From an uncultured Dehalococcoidia bacterium (GTDB lineage Bacteria; Chloroflexota; Dehalococcoidia; Lucifugimonadales; Australimonadaceae): a stretch of 64,000 nucleotides of DNA. Shown piece after piece: positions 20,148 to 27,678 of this stretch. The stretch is taken from positions 1,675,504 through 1,739,503 of the forward strand of contig OY282355.1 of NCBI GenBank assembly GCA_958295525.1. Reading direction: 5' to 3'. Every line of letters begins with the position of its first letter. Positions within the stretch are counted from its first letter, which is position 1. A model generated the notes under the pieces. It did not search any database. It was not told where the DNA came from and worked only from the letters and a program-made list of their open reading frames with translations. The translations under genes were made by a program, and so were the position numbers.

Positions 20148-20494
20148 GCGTAGGCCACGCCGAGCAGCAGCACGGCGATGAACAGCATCATCGCGTAGAA
20201 AACGTAACCCGGAATCCCTGCGTCCGCGAAAACCAGCGCCCAGGGGAAGAGGAACACGGCCTCCACGTCGAAGATCAGGAAGAGGATGGCGTATATGTAG
20301 TAGCGGACGTTGAACTGCGTCCAGTTCAGCGGCGTCGGCGGAATGCCGGACTCGTAGGCGACCGCCTTCGCCTCCGACGGCCTGCGCGGCGACAGCAGCG
20401 CCGACGCGGCGAGCATCGCGCCCATCGCCGCGACGCCCACTACGAACGCAAGCGCGACGGCCGTCCAGTTGACGGCGTATCCCTCAGGGGTCAT
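20117..20494 (-). CDS. nuoA: NADH-quinone oxidoreductase subunit A
   Basis: A 125-residue three-helix membrane subunit and the first gene of the cluster. The family pattern [35 protein letters not shown] (region ~60-86) is complete, including the conserved acidic residue in the second helix. GAGGAG lies in front of ATG at 20494. The usual Cys of the ExG loop is absent (YESGIPPT); this varies within the family. trpB ends 80 bases upstream. Confidence 0.94.
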   Translation of the reverse strand: MTPEGYAVNWTAVALAFVVGVAAMGAMLAASALLSPRRPSEAKAVAYESGIPPTPLNWTQFNVRYYIYAILFLIFDVEAVFLFPWALVFADAGIPGYVFYAMMLFIAVLLLGVAYAWRKGALRWK

Positions 20495-20558
20495 TCGCTC
20501 CTCGAATCCAACCGCTTATCCGGCAAGCCCGTCTATCTTCTTTCGGCGAGGGGCGGCC

Positions 20559-20564
20559 TGTCAA
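20559..20564 (-). promoter_or_regulatory. Possible -35 element for the nuo operon
   Basis: A perfect TTGACA on the minus strand lies in the 80-base trpB-nuoA gap. The best -10-like hexamer downstream is GATAGA, at a poor 21-base spacing. The nuo genes may thus have their own promoter, or may be read through from trp. Weak call. Confidence 0.3.
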
Positions 20565-20574
20565 CGCCGCGCGC

Positions 20575-21771
20575 TCAGGCGGGAGCGCCCTCGCGCTCCA
20601 TCATCGTTCCCATATCCTTGTCGCCGCGTCCGCTCATGCAGATCAGCGCCGTCTTGCCTTTCCCCAGTTCGGGCGCGAGCGCGTTCATCACGTAAGACAC
20701 GGCGTGCGACGACTCCAGCGCGGGGATGACGCCCTCCAGTTCGCACGTAAGGCGAAACGCCTCGACCGCCTCGCCGTCAGTGACGCTCACGTACTCCGCC
20801 CGCCCGCTGTCGCGCAGCCAGGCGTGCTCCGGGCCGACGCCCGGGTAGTCCAGCCCGGCGGATATGCTGTGCGTCTCCTCGATTTGGCCGTCGCCGTCTT
20901 GCACGACGTAAGACATTGAGCCGTGGAGCACGCCTACGCTTCCGCCTCCGATGGACGCCGCGTGCCGCCCGGTCGCCACTCCTTCGCCTGCGGCCTCCAC
21001 TCCGATGAGGCGCACGTCCTCGTCGGGAATAAAGGCGTGGAACTGGCCGATGGCGTTGGAGCCTCCGCCCACGCAAGCGGCGACGGCGTCGGGGAGGCGC
21101 CCCGTCTGCGCGAGCATTTGCTCGCGGGATTCGCGTCCGATGACCGATTGCAGGTCGCGCACCATCATCGGGTAGGGATGCGGGCCGACGGCGCTGCCGA
21201 TGATGTAGTGCGTGCCGCGCACGTTCGTAACCCAGTCGCGTATCGTCTCGCTGACCGCCTCTTTCAAGGTGCGGCTGCCTGCGGAGACGGGGCGGATTTC
21301 CGCGCCCAGCATCCGCATTCGGTGGACGTTGGGCGCTTGGCGGCGCATATCCTCCTCGCCCATATAGACGACGCACTCCACGCCGAGCAGCGCGCAGACG
21401 GTCGCGGCGGCCACTCCGTGCTGGCCTGCGCCGGTCTCCGCGACGATGCGTCTCTTGCCCATTCGCAAGGCGAGCAAGCCCTGCCCGAGCGCGTTATTGA
21501 TCTTGTGCGCCCCGGTGTGGGCGAGGTCTTCCCGCTTCAGGTAGATCTCGGCGCCGCCCGCCCGCTCCGTGAGCCGCTTCGCGTGATGCAGCGGCGTCGG
21601 ACGCCCCACGTAGTCGCGGAGCAGGAGGCTCAGTTCCGATTGGAACGCCTCGTCTTCCCGCGCTTCCTCCCATGCGGCGGTCAATTCTTGCAGCGCGGCC
21701 ATCAGCGTCTCAGGGACGTACCGCCCGCCGTAGCGTCCGAACCGCCCCGCGCCGTCCGGCAAAGCCGTCAT
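20575..21771 (-). CDS. trpB: Tryptophan synthase beta chain
   Basis: A 398-residue PLP enzyme that joins indole and serine to make tryptophan. The PLP lysine is Lys90 in [18 protein letters not shown] and VGGGSNAIG (phosphate-binding loop) are in place. The length and the N-terminal [12 protein letters not shown] mark it as the TrpB1 type that normally pairs with TrpA. ATG at 21771 lies 1 base past the trpF stop. It is the last gene of the trp cluster, and trpA does not follow. Confidence 0.96.
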   Translation of the reverse strand: MTALPDGAGRFGRYGGRYVPETLMAALQELTAAWEEAREDEAFQSELSLLLRDYVGRPTPLHHAKRLTERAGGAEIYLKREDLAHTGAHKINNALGQGLLALRMGKRRIVAETGAGQHGVAAATVCALLGVECVVYMGEEDMRRQAPNVHRMRMLGAEIRPVSAGSRTLKEAVSETIRDWVTNVRGTHYIIGSAVGPHPYPMMVRDLQSVIGRESREQMLAQTGRLPDAVAACVGGGSNAIGQFHAFIPDEDVRLIGVEAAGEGVATGRHAASIGGGSVGVLHGSMSYVVQDGDGQIEETHSISAGLDYPGVGPEHAWLRDSGRAEYVSVTDGEAVEAFRLTCELEGVIPALESSHAVSYVMNALAPELGKGKTALICMSGRGDKDMGTMMEREGAPA

Positions 21772-21772
21772 A

Positions 21773-22471
21773 TCATCCTCCGCCCAGCAGGCGCGCGAGC
21801 CGCCCCGGCTTCTTTCGGGCGTCGGCGGCGCGAACCGCCGCGATGAACGCTCGCGCTTTGTCCGGATCCTTTTCGCCGTCCGTCTCGACGCCGCTGGAAA
21901 CGTCCACGCCCCACGGGCGCACTTGCTCGACCGCTTCCCGCGCGTTCTCCGGAGAGAGCCCTCCCGCGAGGGTCATTGGGAACGCCGCCGCGAGGTCCGC
22001 CGCGACGCTCCAGTCGAATCGCCTGCCGGTGCCTCCGTACTCGCCCGGGGCGTCCGCGTCCAGAACGATGCGGTGCCCGGCCAGCGCGTGACGCTGCTGC
22101 AAGACGAGAATTCGCGGCATCTGCGCGGCGATGGGGATCTCCGCGTCCACGCTGATCACTTTGTACACCGGAGCGCCGATCCGGGCGGCGTACTTCACGC
22201 CCTCGCCGCCGCACAACTGAACGGCGTCCAACCCCAGCGCGGCGACCGTTTCGCGCACCTCGTCCGCCGGCTGGTCGGCGAACAGCCCCACGACCTCCGG
22301 CATCGAGGAAGCCGACGCGCGGGCCTCGTCCAGCATTGCGCGGGCCTGCGCCAGGGATACGCGGCGCCGCGCCGTCGGCACGAAAACGAGCCCGACGGCG
22401 TCCGCCCCCGCCGCCGCAGCCGCGAGCAACGGCTCAGCCGACCGGAAGCCGCATATCTGCACTCGCGTCAT
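21773..22471 (-). CDS. trpF: Phosphoribosylanthranilate isomerase
   Basis: A 232-residue TIM-barrel enzyme, third step from anthranilate. The catalytic Cys7 is in MTRVQICGF, where Gln replaces the common Lys of KICG. The catalytic Asp and phosphate loops appear as [18 protein letters not shown] and [13 protein letters not shown] at 22471 overlaps the trpC stop as ATGA. The C-terminus has a basic tail of about 20 residues. Confidence 0.95.
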   Translation of the reverse strand: MTRVQICGFRSAEPLLAAAAAGADAVGLVFVPTARRRVSLAQARAMLDEARASASSMPEVVGLFADQPADEVRETVAALGLDAVQLCGGEGVKYAARIGAPVYKVISVDAEIPIAAQMPRILVLQQRHALAGHRIVLDADAPGEYGGTGRRFDWSVAADLAAAFPMTLAGGLSPENAREAVEQVRPWGVDVSSGVETDGEKDPDKARAFIAAVRAADARKKPGRLARLLGGG

Positions 22472-23265
22472 TCCGCCGCTCCCGATAGTTCGCGCGTTTT
22501 CGCCGCAGTGTCCGCCGCGGTCATCAGCGCCTCGCCCACCAGCACGCCGTTCACGCCCGCGCGCCGGAGCGCGCCGACATCCTCCGCCGAATTGATCCCG
22601 CTCTCCGCGACGACCATCCGCCCTTGCGGAATGAGCGGGCGCAGGCGCGCCGAGAGCGTGGTGTCCACCTCGAACGTCCGCAGGTCGCGGTGGTTGACGC
22701 CGATGATTTCGGCGCCGGCGCTCAACGCCGTCTCCACCTCGCGTTCGTCGTGCGCTTCGACGAGGCACTGCAGCCATATCCGCTGCGCCGCGTCCAGCAT
22801 CTCGCGCAACTGTTCGGGCGCGAGCATCGCAACGATGAGGAGAGCGGCGTCCGCCCCGTGCGCCCGCGCCTCCGACAACTGGTAAGGGTCGAAGAGGAAA
22901 TCCTTCCGCAGCACGGGCAACCCCTCGGGCCCAACCGCCGCCTTCACCGCCGCCAAGTGGTCGAGCCCTCCCTGGAAGTGGGCGGTCTCCGTGAGCACAG
23001 ACACCGCCGCCGCGCCGTTCGCCGCGTAGACGGACGCAAGCGCGGCGGGGTCGTACTCTTGCGCGAGCAGACCTTTGGAAGGCGACGCCTTCTTCGTCTC
23101 CGCGATGAGGCGCGGGCGGTCTCCCCACAGCGCGCCCGAAAGGTTGAGGGGGAACGGCGCGGCGCGGACGAGCGCGTCCAGTTCGGACTGCGGCGTCCGC
23201 TGCTTGCTGCGCGCCAGTTCCTCCCGTTTCGCTTCCACTATCTTGTCGAGGATCGTGCCGGTCAT
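22468..23265 (-). CDS. trpC: Indole-3-glycerol-phosphate synthase
   Basis: A 265-residue TIM-barrel enzyme that closes the indole ring. Catalytic Lys segments IAETKKASPSKG and LRKDFLFDPYQ, the Glu segment VEAHDEREVE, and GVNHRDLRTFEVD are all recognisable. It is monofunctional, separate from trpF. ATG at 23265 lies 9 bases after the trpD stop. Confidence 0.96.
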   Translation of the reverse strand: MTGTILDKIVEAKREELARSKQRTPQSELDALVRAAPFPLNLSGALWGDRPRLIAETKKASPSKGLLAQEYDPAALASVYAANGAAAVSVLTETAHFQGGLDHLAAVKAAVGPEGLPVLRKDFLFDPYQLSEARAHGADAALLIVAMLAPEQLREMLDAAQRIWLQCLVEAHDEREVETALSAGAEIIGVNHRDLRTFEVDTTLSARLRPLIPQGRMVVAESGINSAEDVGALRRAGVNGVLVGEALMTAADTAAKTRELSGAAE

Positions 23266-23274
23266 AGGCTTACG

Positions 23275-24303
23275 CTACGTAAGGGTTTGGCTCAGGGCGG
23301 CGAGTTCGCGCAACTTGGCCGCGGCTTTGCCGGAGTCTATCGCCTCGCGCGCCGCGCTCACGCCGGCGGGAAGGTCGGGCGCGGCGCCGCTTACGACGAG
23401 CCCCGCGGCCGCGTTCAGCAGAACGATGTCCTTCTCGGGCGACGGTTCCGGCGAAAGCGCCCGCGCGAACTTCGCTTGCGCGTCCTCCGCGCCGCTGATC
23501 TGCAAGTCGGCGAGTTTGGCGCGGGGCAGGCCGGCGTCTTCCGGCGTGATCGTGAAATGGCGCGCTCCCGCGCCGGACACCTCCCACGCTTGCGACGCGG
23601 CGGTGGTCGTCAACTCGTCGAGGCCGTCGTCGCCGCGCACGACCCACGAACGCTCCGTGCCGAGCGACGCGAGCGCCTCCGCCACCAACTCCGCCAGGTC
23701 GGAGGAAGCGTCCGGGGGTTGCGCTACGCCGAGCAACTGATAGCGCGCGCCCGCCGGATTCGTGAGCGGGCCCAGGATGTTGAACACCGTGCGGATTCCC
23801 AACTCGCGGCGGGGCGGGCCCGCGAACCGCATCGCGGGGTGAAACGCCTGCGCGAACAGAAATCCGATCCCGATTTCCTCTATGCAGCGCAGCGCCGATT
23901 CCGCGCTCAACTCCAACTTCACGCCGTTCGCGTCGAGAATGTCGGCTGCGCCTACGCTGCCCGACGCCGCTCTGTTGCCGTGTTTGGCGACTTTCGTTCC
24001 CGCCGCGGCGACCGTGAGGGCCGCCGCCGTTGAAACGTTGAACGTGCCCAGCCCGTCTCCTCCCGTGCCCACCACGTCCACCAGTTGGCCGTCCGTTGGG
24101 ACGCGGACGGCCTTCTCGCGCATCGCCCGGGCCATTCCGGCGATCACCTCCGCCGTCTCGCCCGTGAGGCGCAGCGCGACGAGGAACGCCCCGATCTGCG
24201 CCGGCGTCGCCTCGCCCGTCATAATGTCCCCGGCCGCCGCGCCCGCTTCCGCCTCCGAAAGCGGGCGGCGCGCGGCGAGGAGCCGTATCGCCTCCTGGAT
24301 CAA
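23275..24303 (-). CDS. trpD: Anthranilate phosphoribosyltransferase
   Basis: A 342-residue enzyme that joins anthranilate to PRPP. The PRPP-binding motif VDVVGTGGDGLGTFNVST and KHGNRAASGSVGAADIL are diagnostic. The start is TTG at 24303, which overlaps the stop of the preceding membrane-protein gene as TTGA and gives the standard N-terminus (LIQEAIRLL). GGGAGAG lies upstream at workable spacing. No in-frame ATG or GTG gives a better fit. The overlap argues for translational coupling with the odd membrane protein. Confidence 0.95.
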   Translation of the reverse strand: MIQEAIRLLAARRPLSEAEAGAAAGDIMTGEATPAQIGAFLVALRLTGETAEVIAGMARAMREKAVRVPTDGQLVDVVGTGGDGLGTFNVSTAAALTVAAAGTKVAKHGNRAASGSVGAADILDANGVKLELSAESALRCIEEIGIGFLFAQAFHPAMRFAGPPRRELGIRTVFNILGPLTNPAGARYQLLGVAQPPDASSDLAELVAEALASLGTERSWVVRGDDGLDELTTTAASQAWEVSGAGARHFTITPEDAGLPRAKLADLQISGAEDAQAKFARALSPEPSPEKDIVLLNAAAGLVVSGAAPDLPAGVSAAREAIDSGKAAAKLRELAALSQTLT

Positions 24304-24869
24304 CGCCGTTTCTCTCCCGACTCTCCGGACTTGCCTTTGCCGTCGGCGACGCGCAAGTCTTCGAGAAGCGTCTGCTCGGACGCCGCTTGCTCCGCGGGGG
24401 TGGACGGCTCCGCCGCCGTATCGGGAATCAACGCGCCTTTCGCCAGAACGCGGCAGCCGCCGTCGGGCATCGGCGAGATCGTGACCTCCATCAACTTGCG
24501 CCGCCGCCGAGCCGGTTCGCGCAGGCGGCTCAGCCCCATCCCTCCGAGAACCACCGCCGCGAGCAGCAGCGGCGGAACGACCGTCCGCTCGCCGCCGATG
24601 CTTTCCGCCATCATCACCAACAGCACGAGCGTGATCCCGACGGCTGCGGCCAGCATCAGTTTGCCGTTCGTCCGCTTCGCGCCGTCGGCGATGTCGTCCA
24701 GCCGCGCCAGCATCGTGTAGACCCCGTCGTCGCTCTCCTTGACGGGCTCGACCAGCCGGTAGCCCCGCGCCGTGAGCCTGTCCTGCGCGATGCTGGAGCC
24801 GACGCTCGCCTCCACGTCCATCGTCCACTCGTCCCACACGGGGTTCGTGGTGAAATCCGCGACTTTCAC
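24300..24869 (-). CDS. Unknown two-helix membrane protein inside the trp operon
   Basis: A 189-residue protein I do not recognise. An N-terminal domain of about 65 residues (with WDEWTMDVEASVGS and RLTARGYRLVEP) precedes two hydrophobic segments at about 70-88 and 97-112. A basic stretch RRRRK and a C-terminal domain rich in charged residues, about 75 residues long, follow. The layout suggests a membrane hairpin with both ends in the cytoplasm. Its ATG overlaps the trpG stop (ATGA) and its stop overlaps the trpD start (TTGA), so it is locked into the trp transcript and should be made in step with TrpG and TrpD. The N-terminal segment loosely resembles small proteins that sense or modify polypeptides, but no function can be claimed. 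Confidence 0.75.
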   Translation of the reverse strand: MKVADFTTNPVWDEWTMDVEASVGSSIAQDRLTARGYRLVEPVKESDDGVYTMLARLDDIADGAKRTNGKLMLAAAVGITLVLLVMMAESIGGERTVVPPLLLAAVVLGGMGLSRLREPARRRRKLMEVTISPMPDGGCRVLAKGALIPDTAAEPSTPAEQAASEQTLLEDLRVADGKGKSGESGEKRR

Positions 24870-25435
24870 GAATGTCCCTCCAAGAAATTCCGCAGCAACT
24901 GCTTGCCGCTCTGCGTCATTATGGACTCAGGATGGAACTGCACGCCTTCCACCGGCGCCGCTTTATGCCTTACGCCCATAATAACCCCGCTGTCGCTCCA
25001 CGCCGTCACTTCCAGCGCATCCGGCACGGAGTCCGGTTGGATGGCGAGCGAATGATACCTGATGGCGCGCAAGGGGTTGGGCAATCCCGTGAACACGCCC
25101 TTCCCGTCGTGGGTTACGGCGCTCATCTTTCCGTGAACGATTTCCCCTGCGCCGCTCACCGCCGCGCCGTAAGCCGCCCCGATGCACTGGTGGCCGAGGC
25201 AAACGCCCAAGATAGGGACGCGCTCTCCGAACCGCCGCGCGACCTCGGTGGACACGCCCGCCTCCTCAGGCGTGCAGGGGCCGGGCGAGATCACGATGCG
25301 CTCGGGCGCCATCCGCTCGATCTCATCCAGCGTCACGGCGTCGTTCCGAACCACTTCCGACTCCGCGCCCAGTTCGCACAGGAACTGATGGAGGTTGTAG
25401 GTGAAACTGTCGTAGTTGTCGATGAGCAGCAGCAT
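24866..25435 (-). CDS. trpG: Anthranilate synthase component II (glutamine amidotransferase)
   Basis: A 189-residue class-I glutamine amidotransferase that feeds ammonia to TrpE. The triad is Cys79 (GVCLGHQ), His167 and Glu169 (VQFHPES). IDNYDSFTYNL at the N-terminus and SPGPCTPEEAG are typical. ATG at 25435 has GGAGAAGG upstream; in-frame sequence further up is out of family. It may also serve para-aminobenzoate synthesis, as TrpG does in some bacteria. Confidence 0.95.
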   Translation of the reverse strand: MLLLIDNYDSFTYNLHQFLCELGAESEVVRNDAVTLDEIERMAPERIVISPGPCTPEEAGVSTEVARRFGERVPILGVCLGHQCIGAAYGAAVSGAGEIVHGKMSAVTHDGKGVFTGLPNPLRAIRYHSLAIQPDSVPDALEVTAWSDSGVIMGVRHKAAPVEGVQFHPESIMTQSGKQLLRNFLEGHS

Positions 25436-25455
25436 CTTCGCCTTCTCCCGCGCCG

Positions 25456-26952
25456 CTAGGCCCGCGCCGCGCCCGCCTCTGCTTGGGCGATCGCCCGCAG
25501 CAGAGCGTTCATCTTGTGAAACGACTCCATCCGTTCCGATTCCGGATCGGAGTCGAAAACGACGCCTCCGCCCGCTTGCAGATACGCCACGCCGTCCTTC
25601 ACGACCATTGTCCGGATGGCGATCGCCGTGTCCATATTGCCGGAGAAACTGAAGTAGCCCACCGCGCCCGCGTAGACGCCGCGCCGCTCGCCCTCCAGTT
25701 CCGCGATGATCTGCATTGCGCGTATCTTCGGCGCGCCCGACACCGTTCCCGCCGGAAAGCACGCCCGCAGCGCGTCGAACGCCGACTTGTCCTCCCGCAG
25801 GCGGCCCGTCACGTGCGAAACGATGTGCATCACGTGCGAGTAGCGCTCCACCTCCAGCATCTGCGTGACCTCCACCGTGCCGGGCTTGCTGACGCGCCCG
25901 ATGTCGTTGCGGCCCAGATCGAGCAGCATCACGTGCTCCGCGCGCTCCTTTTCGTCGGCCAGCAACTCGCGCTCCAGTTCGGCGTCCTCGGCCTCGTCGC
26001 GCCCTCGCCTGCGCGTCCCCGCGATGGGGTGCGTCTCGACCAGCCCGTCCTCGGCGCGCGCCAGCATCTCCGGCGACGCGCCCACGATGGCGAAGCCGTC
26101 CAATTGCAGGAGATACATATACGGCGAGGGGTTCACCTCCCTGAGCGAGCGGTACAGATCGAACGCGCCCGCCGTTACGGGAATCTCCACGCGCTGCGAG
26201 GGCACGGCCTGGATGATGTCTCCGGCGACGATGTACTCCTTGGCCCGCTCGACCATACGGTGGTACTCGTCCGGGGTTTTGTTGGAAAACTCCAGTTGGT
26301 CTATAGCGGAGCCGCTCGCCGGCTGCGCGGAATCGGCGCCGCTCCCCGGCCGCGCCTGCGGCGGCAGCGGACGCGAGAGGCGATCCGCCAGGTCGTCCAC
26401 TTGCTGGACGGCCCGCTCATACGCCTCGTCCGCCGGGCCGTTCACGCGGGCGGTGGCGATCACCTGGATGCGGCGGCGGACGTGGTCGAACACGAGCAGC
26501 GAGTCCGTGAACAGAAAGACGGACTCCGGCAGTTCCGGCGAGGCCGCCGCCGCCGTGGACGCGCGCGGCTCGAAGTGGCGCACCGCCTCGTAGGCGAGAT
26601 ACCCCACCGCGCCCCCGACGAAGCGCGGCAGCCCGTCCACACGGGCGGGGCGAAAGCGCGCCAACTCCGCTTCGACGGCGATCAGAGGGTCGCCGTCGCC
26701 GTCCGGCTCTCCGGGCCCCGTCCGCAGGACGCGGTAGGGCTCCGTCCCCATAAAACTGAACCGCGCGACGCGCTCGCCGCCCTCGACGCTCTCCAAGAGG
26801 AACGACGTCCGCTCCTCGCCGCCGGTGATCTTCAGATACGCCGAAACCGGCGTCTCCAAGTCCGCCGCGACCTCTCGGCACACGGGGATGAGGTTGCAGC
26901 CCTCTCCGGCCAAGCGCGCGAACTCTTCTTTTGTCGGAACGCAGCGGCTCAT
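25456..26952 (-). CDS. trpE: Anthranilate synthase component I
   Basis: A 498-residue chorismate-using enzyme, the first and usually feedback-inhibited step to tryptophan. The LLES element (FLLESVEGGE) and NPSPYMYLL, both linked to tryptophan binding, are present, as are IVGASPEML, HPIAGTRRRG, DLGRNDIGRV and SGAPKIRAM of the catalytic domain. ATG at 26952 is the first good start downstream of the T-box terminator and gives the standard N-terminus. It is the first structural gene behind the tryptophan T-box. PabB is the alternative, but the operon and LLES motif favour TrpE. Confidence 0.96.
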   Translation of the reverse strand: MSRCVPTKEEFARLAGEGCNLIPVCREVAADLETPVSAYLKITGGEERTSFLLESVEGGERVARFSFMGTEPYRVLRTGPGEPDGDGDPLIAVEAELARFRPARVDGLPRFVGGAVGYLAYEAVRHFEPRASTAAAASPELPESVFLFTDSLLVFDHVRRRIQVIATARVNGPADEAYERAVQQVDDLADRLSRPLPPQARPGSGADSAQPASGSAIDQLEFSNKTPDEYHRMVERAKEYIVAGDIIQAVPSQRVEIPVTAGAFDLYRSLREVNPSPYMYLLQLDGFAIVGASPEMLARAEDGLVETHPIAGTRRRGRDEAEDAELERELLADEKERAEHVMLLDLGRNDIGRVSKPGTVEVTQMLEVERYSHVMHIVSHVTGRLREDKSAFDALRACFPAGTVSGAPKIRAMQIIAELEGERRGVYAGAVGYFSFSGNMDTAIAIRTMVVKDGVAYLQAGGGVVFDSDPESERMESFHKMNALLRAIAQAEAGAARA

Positions 26953-26975
26953 CGTCGCCCTCTTTCGCGGACGCG

Positions 26976-27008
26976 AAAAAGCCCCGCTCCTTTGCAAGGG
27001 GCGGGGCT
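26976..27008 (-). terminator. T-box intrinsic terminator of the trp leader
   Basis: On the minus strand AGCCCCGCCCCTTGCAAAGG continues into AGCGGGGCT and five T residues. This strong GC hairpin plus T-run sits 24 bases before the trpE ATG. It is mutually exclusive with the antiterminator that contains the T-box sequence just upstream. Confidence 0.9.
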
Positions 27009-27252
27009 CCCGCGGTGCCACCCTTATTCTCCCTCTCGACGGAGAAGGACTTGAATCGGCGCGCCCGCCTGTTCGCGGGTTACGCCGTCCGCCGGTAACG
27101 GGACGGGCCCGTCGGCGCCTACCTCCCGCGCAAGCGGGCATCGGGCCGAGGCTCAGGGGTCCATTCAACCGCCGCGCAGGCGCCGGATTTCACCATTCCC
27201 GGCTCTCTGCTGCCTCGCCAAGCGGCCTACTACTCCCCATCGCAGCCTTATG
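26976..27252 (-). ncRNA. T-box leader, tryptophan-specific (specifier TGG)
   Basis: The minus-strand leader of trpE contains the canonical T-box segment AGGGTGGCACCGCGG (27024-27010) just upstream of the terminator. Stem I shows AGTAGTAGG at its 5' side, an AG-bulge region (AGAGAGCC) and a distal loop AATGGTGAAA. On the 3' side the frame GAA-TGG-ACCCCTGAG places the specifier TGG at 27163-27161, a tryptophan codon. The TGGC of the T-box can pair with the GCCA end of tRNA-Trp, which normally has a G discriminator. Known T-box logic therefore predicts read-through into trpE when uncharged tRNA-Trp accumulates. Confidence 0.93.
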
Positions 27253-27258
27253 GCTAGC

Positions 27259-27287
27259 ATTATCCAACGTCGGCTTTGGGTTGTCAA
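27259..27287 (-). promoter_or_regulatory. Sigma-70 promoter of the trp operon
   Basis: On the minus strand a perfect -35 TTGACA (27287-27282) is followed at exactly 17 bases by -10 GATAAT (27264-27259). Transcription should begin near 27252, directly at the 5' side of T-box stem I. This is one of the clearest promoters in the window. Confidence 0.85.
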
Positions 27288-27312
27288 TCCGCGACGGGCA
27301 GCCATCTACGGC

Positions 27313-27582
27313 TTACTCGCGCGCGAGATGGAGCCGGTAGGCCGACTCCATCCCCATCCATATCCGCGCGTCAACCCCTAGCGCCTGCTCGAACTGGATA
27401 GCGGCGCTGGGCTCGATGGGAGCGTCTCCTGCGATGATTTGGCTGATCAACTCCGGCGACCTTCCGCACCGACGCGCGAACTCGGCTTGCGAAATCCCGT
27501 GGGCTTCCAAACGCTCCGCGAGCGCCCAGCCCGGGGGAACGGCGTAGTCAGGGTTGTACTGGTTGGCCGTCGCCGTCATCAT
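27313..27582 (-). CDS. HigA/VapI-type XRE-family antitoxin-like DNA-binding protein
   Basis: An 89-residue protein with a helix-turn-helix (ERLEAHGISQAEFARRCGRSPELISQII, about residues 22-50) and the following IEPSAAIQFEQALGVDARIWMGM that characterises HigA-like addiction-module antidotes. No HigB toxin gene is found on either side: the gltB stop is 97 bases upstream and the trp promoter begins 25 bases downstream. ATG at 27582 or 27579 may start it. It may be an orphan antitoxin kept as a local regulator. Nothing else is seen in 27583-27678. Confidence 0.75.
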   Translation of the reverse strand: MMTATANQYNPDYAVPPGWALAERLEAHGISQAEFARRCGRSPELISQIIAGDAPIEPSAAIQFEQALGVDARIWMGMESAYRLHLARE

Positions 27583-27678
27583 TCACTTCCCAGTGGCAGC
27601 CCAGCGCGCCGATGACAGCGATTGCGGCTGCTTCGTCCGTATTGCCCTCCGTCTTCTTGGGAGGACACGGCTCCCCGC

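Noticed and set aside
27583-27678. A short open frame between gltB and the HigA-like gene (containing AAAIAVIGALG)
   Set aside because: It has no start codon before it overlaps the antitoxin gene and is only about 40 codons. It is not supportable as a gene.
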